Positions 6,489-6,645 of a stretch of 6,645 bases of DNA are shown here, in pieces. The stretch is from the NCBI GenBank assembly GCA_964394475.1, contig CAYMXZ010000198.1:1-6645 (forward strand). The letters are read 5' to 3'. Within the stretch, counting starts at the first letter, position 1. Each line of letters starts with the position of its first letter. Below the pieces are notes generated by a model, which worked only from the letters and a program-made list of their open reading frames with translations, was not told the DNA's origin and searched no databases. A program made the translations under genes and the position numbers. Source of the stretch: RQOF01 sp964394475 (GTDB taxonomy: Bacteria > Calditrichota > Calditrichia > RBG-13-44-9).

Positions 6489-6644
6489 TCATTGTGTTTT
6501 GTTACGCGTTTTTCTACGATTGATCTTTGCGGGAAAACCTGTTTGAAATACGGGATGGTTCGTAACCATAAATCTATTATTTTTATTCAGCATCACGGCG
6601 GCGAGTGAAATATAGCCACTACTTTTGAGTAAAAATTTTCCTGA
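6489..6644 (-). CDS. Possible C-terminal end of an unrecognised gene entering from the right edge
   Basis: On the - strand a frame is open from the right edge to a TGA at 6491-6489, giving 51 residues. It begins KFLLKSSGYISLAAVML and ends in a very basic tail (KINRRKTRNKTQ). I do not recognise it. Length alone is not significant, and an inverted repeat lies within it. If real, it would be a gene upstream of and co-directional with the receiver gene, about 145 nt away. Equally it may be intergenic DNA that happens to lack stops. Confidence 0.2.
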   Translation of the reverse strand, partial: SGKFLLKSSGYISLAAVMLNKNNRFMVTNHPVFQTGFPAKINRRKTRNKTQ

Positions 6645-6645
6645 T

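Larger units (their letters stand above)
6345..6645. other. Non-coding or poorly coding region upstream of the receiver gene
   Basis: About 300 bases with no recognisable gene. It holds the three inverted repeats and the direct repeat listed separately, a further 6-3-6 inverted repeat ATGGTT-CGT-AACCAT at 6555-6569, and a weak partial frame at the right edge. The promoter of the receiver-MBL pair should lie here on the - strand, but I found no clear -35/-10 pair or Bacteroidetes-type element. No tRNA, terminator or mobile-element end was seen. Confidence 0.5.

Overview
This window is a compact stretch of bacterial chromosome, moderately AT-rich by eye. It has five genes on the + strand (left edge to 4967), then two genes on the - strand (6344 to 4997) that converge on them, then about 300 bases with no well-supported gene. 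The exported protein at 3207-4967 combines lamin-tail domains with a C-terminal FlgD-like Ig domain. Together with the DUF3108 protein, this suggests the Fibrobacteres-Chlorobi-Bacteroidetes side of the tree, most like Calditrichota, KSB1 or Marinimicrobia-type bacteria. That placement is inferred from domain style only.

The + strand block reads: hprK (HPr kinase/phosphorylase, 5' end cut by the window), a mannose-family PTS EIIA protein 1 nt downstream, a dGTPase-like HD hydrolase with a GTG start and a good ribosome binding site, a DUF3108 exported protein 7 nt further on, and the large secreted lamin-tail protein, which has the strongest ribosome binding site in the window. The gaps are 1, 35, 7 and 26 nt with no convincing terminator inside, so one transcript is plausible. 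The first two genes look like a regulatory PTS branch: HPr Ser-kinase plus an EIIA with its active-site His. No PTS permease genes are visible here. The third gene would act on nucleotide pools and the last two act outside the cytoplasm.

The - strand pair is a stand-alone response-regulator receiver protein whose 3' end overlaps by 20 nt the start of an MBL-fold metallohydrolase of the PhnP/RNase Z-like kind. The overlap suggests translational coupling and a shared signalling role. The two operons converge with a 29-nt gap.

Upstream of the response regulator (6345-6645) lie three short perfect inverted repeats in a row, a tandem 8-bp direct repeat, a further inverted repeat, and a weak partial reading frame entering from the right edge. 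No rRNA, tRNA, CRISPR array, insertion sequence or prophage gene was seen. The most interesting points are the PTS-regulator/dGTPase/exported-protein operon, the unusual loops of the EIIA protein, the receiver-MBL pair, and the inverted-repeat cluster in front of that pair.
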